Assembly: GCF_002259415.1 (NCBI RefSeq)
Contig: NZ_NPFY01000036.1
Location: 186,001 to 250,000, forward strand
DNA: 64,000 nucleotides
Direction of reading: 5' to 3'
DNA from: Rhodococcus sp. 14-2470-1b
GTDB taxonomy: Bacteria > Actinomycetota > Actinomycetes > Mycobacteriales > Mycobacteriaceae
The notes beneath the pieces are model-generated. The model saw nothing but the letters and a program-made list of their open reading frames with translations, had not been told where the DNA came from and made no database searches. Below, one piece after another: positions 63,740 through 64,000 of the stretch (positions within the stretch are counted from its first letter, which is position 1; each line of letters opens with the position of its first letter). The position numbers and the translations under genes were made by a program.

Positions 63740-64000
63740 GTGTCGTCTTCGCAGCAGTCCGAACCACCGGATACATCATCCCATACGCCCGTTCCCGCGC
63801 CGCAGGTCATCCGTATCTCGCGCCTGTCGCTGGTAGGAGTCGGCATGCTGTTCATCGGCGTCGCCTTCCCCGCCGCCAGTTGGCCCGCAGCATTCGGATG
63901 GCTCGTAGTGCTTCCGATCATCGCTGCAGTGTGGGTGTTCCGAGTTCGTACCGTGGTCAGCTTCGACGGTCTCGCGATACGGAGGTTGCTCGGCTCCGAG
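63740..64000 (+). CDS. PH-domain (Cfp6-like) membrane protein, N-terminal part
   Basis: 87 codons from GTG 63740 to the window end. A polar N-terminus is followed by two hydrophobic segments (LVGVGMLFIGVAFPAASWP and WLVVLPIIAAVWVF) and the start of a PH-like beta strand (RTVVSFDGLAIRRLLGS). This matches the Cfp6 (Rv3004) type protein that lies opposite ilvB in mycobacteria. Function unknown. Confidence 0.7.
   Translation, partial: MSSSQQSEPPDTSSHTPVPAPQVIRISRLSLVGVGMLFIGVAFPAASWPAAFGWLVVLPIIAAVWVFRVRTVVSFDGLAIRRLLGSE

Overview
The window is a contiguous piece of a GC-rich actinobacterial chromosome. Gene content and order point to Rhodococcus or a close relative in the Mycobacteriales. The clues are a SepIVA-type coiled-coil protein next to coaD, a HupB with a long Lys/Ala/Pro tail, coenzyme F420 genes (fbiD), a GlnR-type amtB-glnB-glnD operon, and frequent GTG starts with 4-base overlaps. 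From memory, the order closely follows the Mycobacterium tuberculosis block from rplS (Rv2904c) to Rv3004. No insertion sequence, prophage, CRISPR array or biosynthetic island is visible; this is core chromosome. No gap longer than 300 bases lacks a gene, tRNA or leader element.

Layout. 1-7.0 kb: lepB (cut), rplS, a membrane protein, tex, a beta-lactamase-fold lipoprotein, and the rpsP-khpA-rimM-trmD operon. 7.1-11.6 kb: an ffh-amidohydrolase-CPBP membrane protease cluster and a secreted M23 peptidase. 11.7-16.1 kb: the nitrogen operon amtB-glnB-glnD, preceded by a four-half-site GlnR box. 16.2-27.6 kb: ftsY, smc, acyP, a secreted beta-propeller protein, an OsmC protein, mutM, rnc, rpmF, DUF177, sepIVA, coaD and rsmD. 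27.6-41.5 kb: pyc, recG, a DAK2 protein, rpmB, an enoyl-CoA hydratase, ung, thiL, an Lrp ligand-binding domain protein, a DUF3515 protein, ddl and gpsA. 41.6-46.4 kb: fbiD, ppk, mutT1 and hupB. 46.5-64 kb: leuD-leuC facing the IclR-type regulator ltbR; a PPOX/F420 protein; a DUF5302 micro-gene; tRNA-Glu and tRNA-Gln; a PolA-like polymerase; a YihY protein; gltX; an FAH-family protein; an MFS transporter; leuB, serA, ilvC, ilvN, ilvB; and the start of a PH-domain (Cfp6-like) protein.

How parts work together. The right end is a branched-chain amino acid region (leuCD, leuB, ilvBNC) with serA and an IclR/LtbR-type regulator. Two layers of regulation can be read from the sequence. First, a 13-bp palindrome TCNCAT(A/T)ATGNGA lies in the leuC-ltbR intergenic region and upstream of ilvB, with a one-mismatch copy in front of the MFS gene. 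Second, ilvB has a transcription attenuator: a 23-codon leader peptide with a Trp-Ile-Leu-Val-Ile run, then an intrinsic terminator with a T6 tail. The nitrogen operon has its own control element. These regulatory elements, rather than a new multi-gene system, are the most interesting content. Protein names rest on recognisable motifs and gene order; no database search was run.
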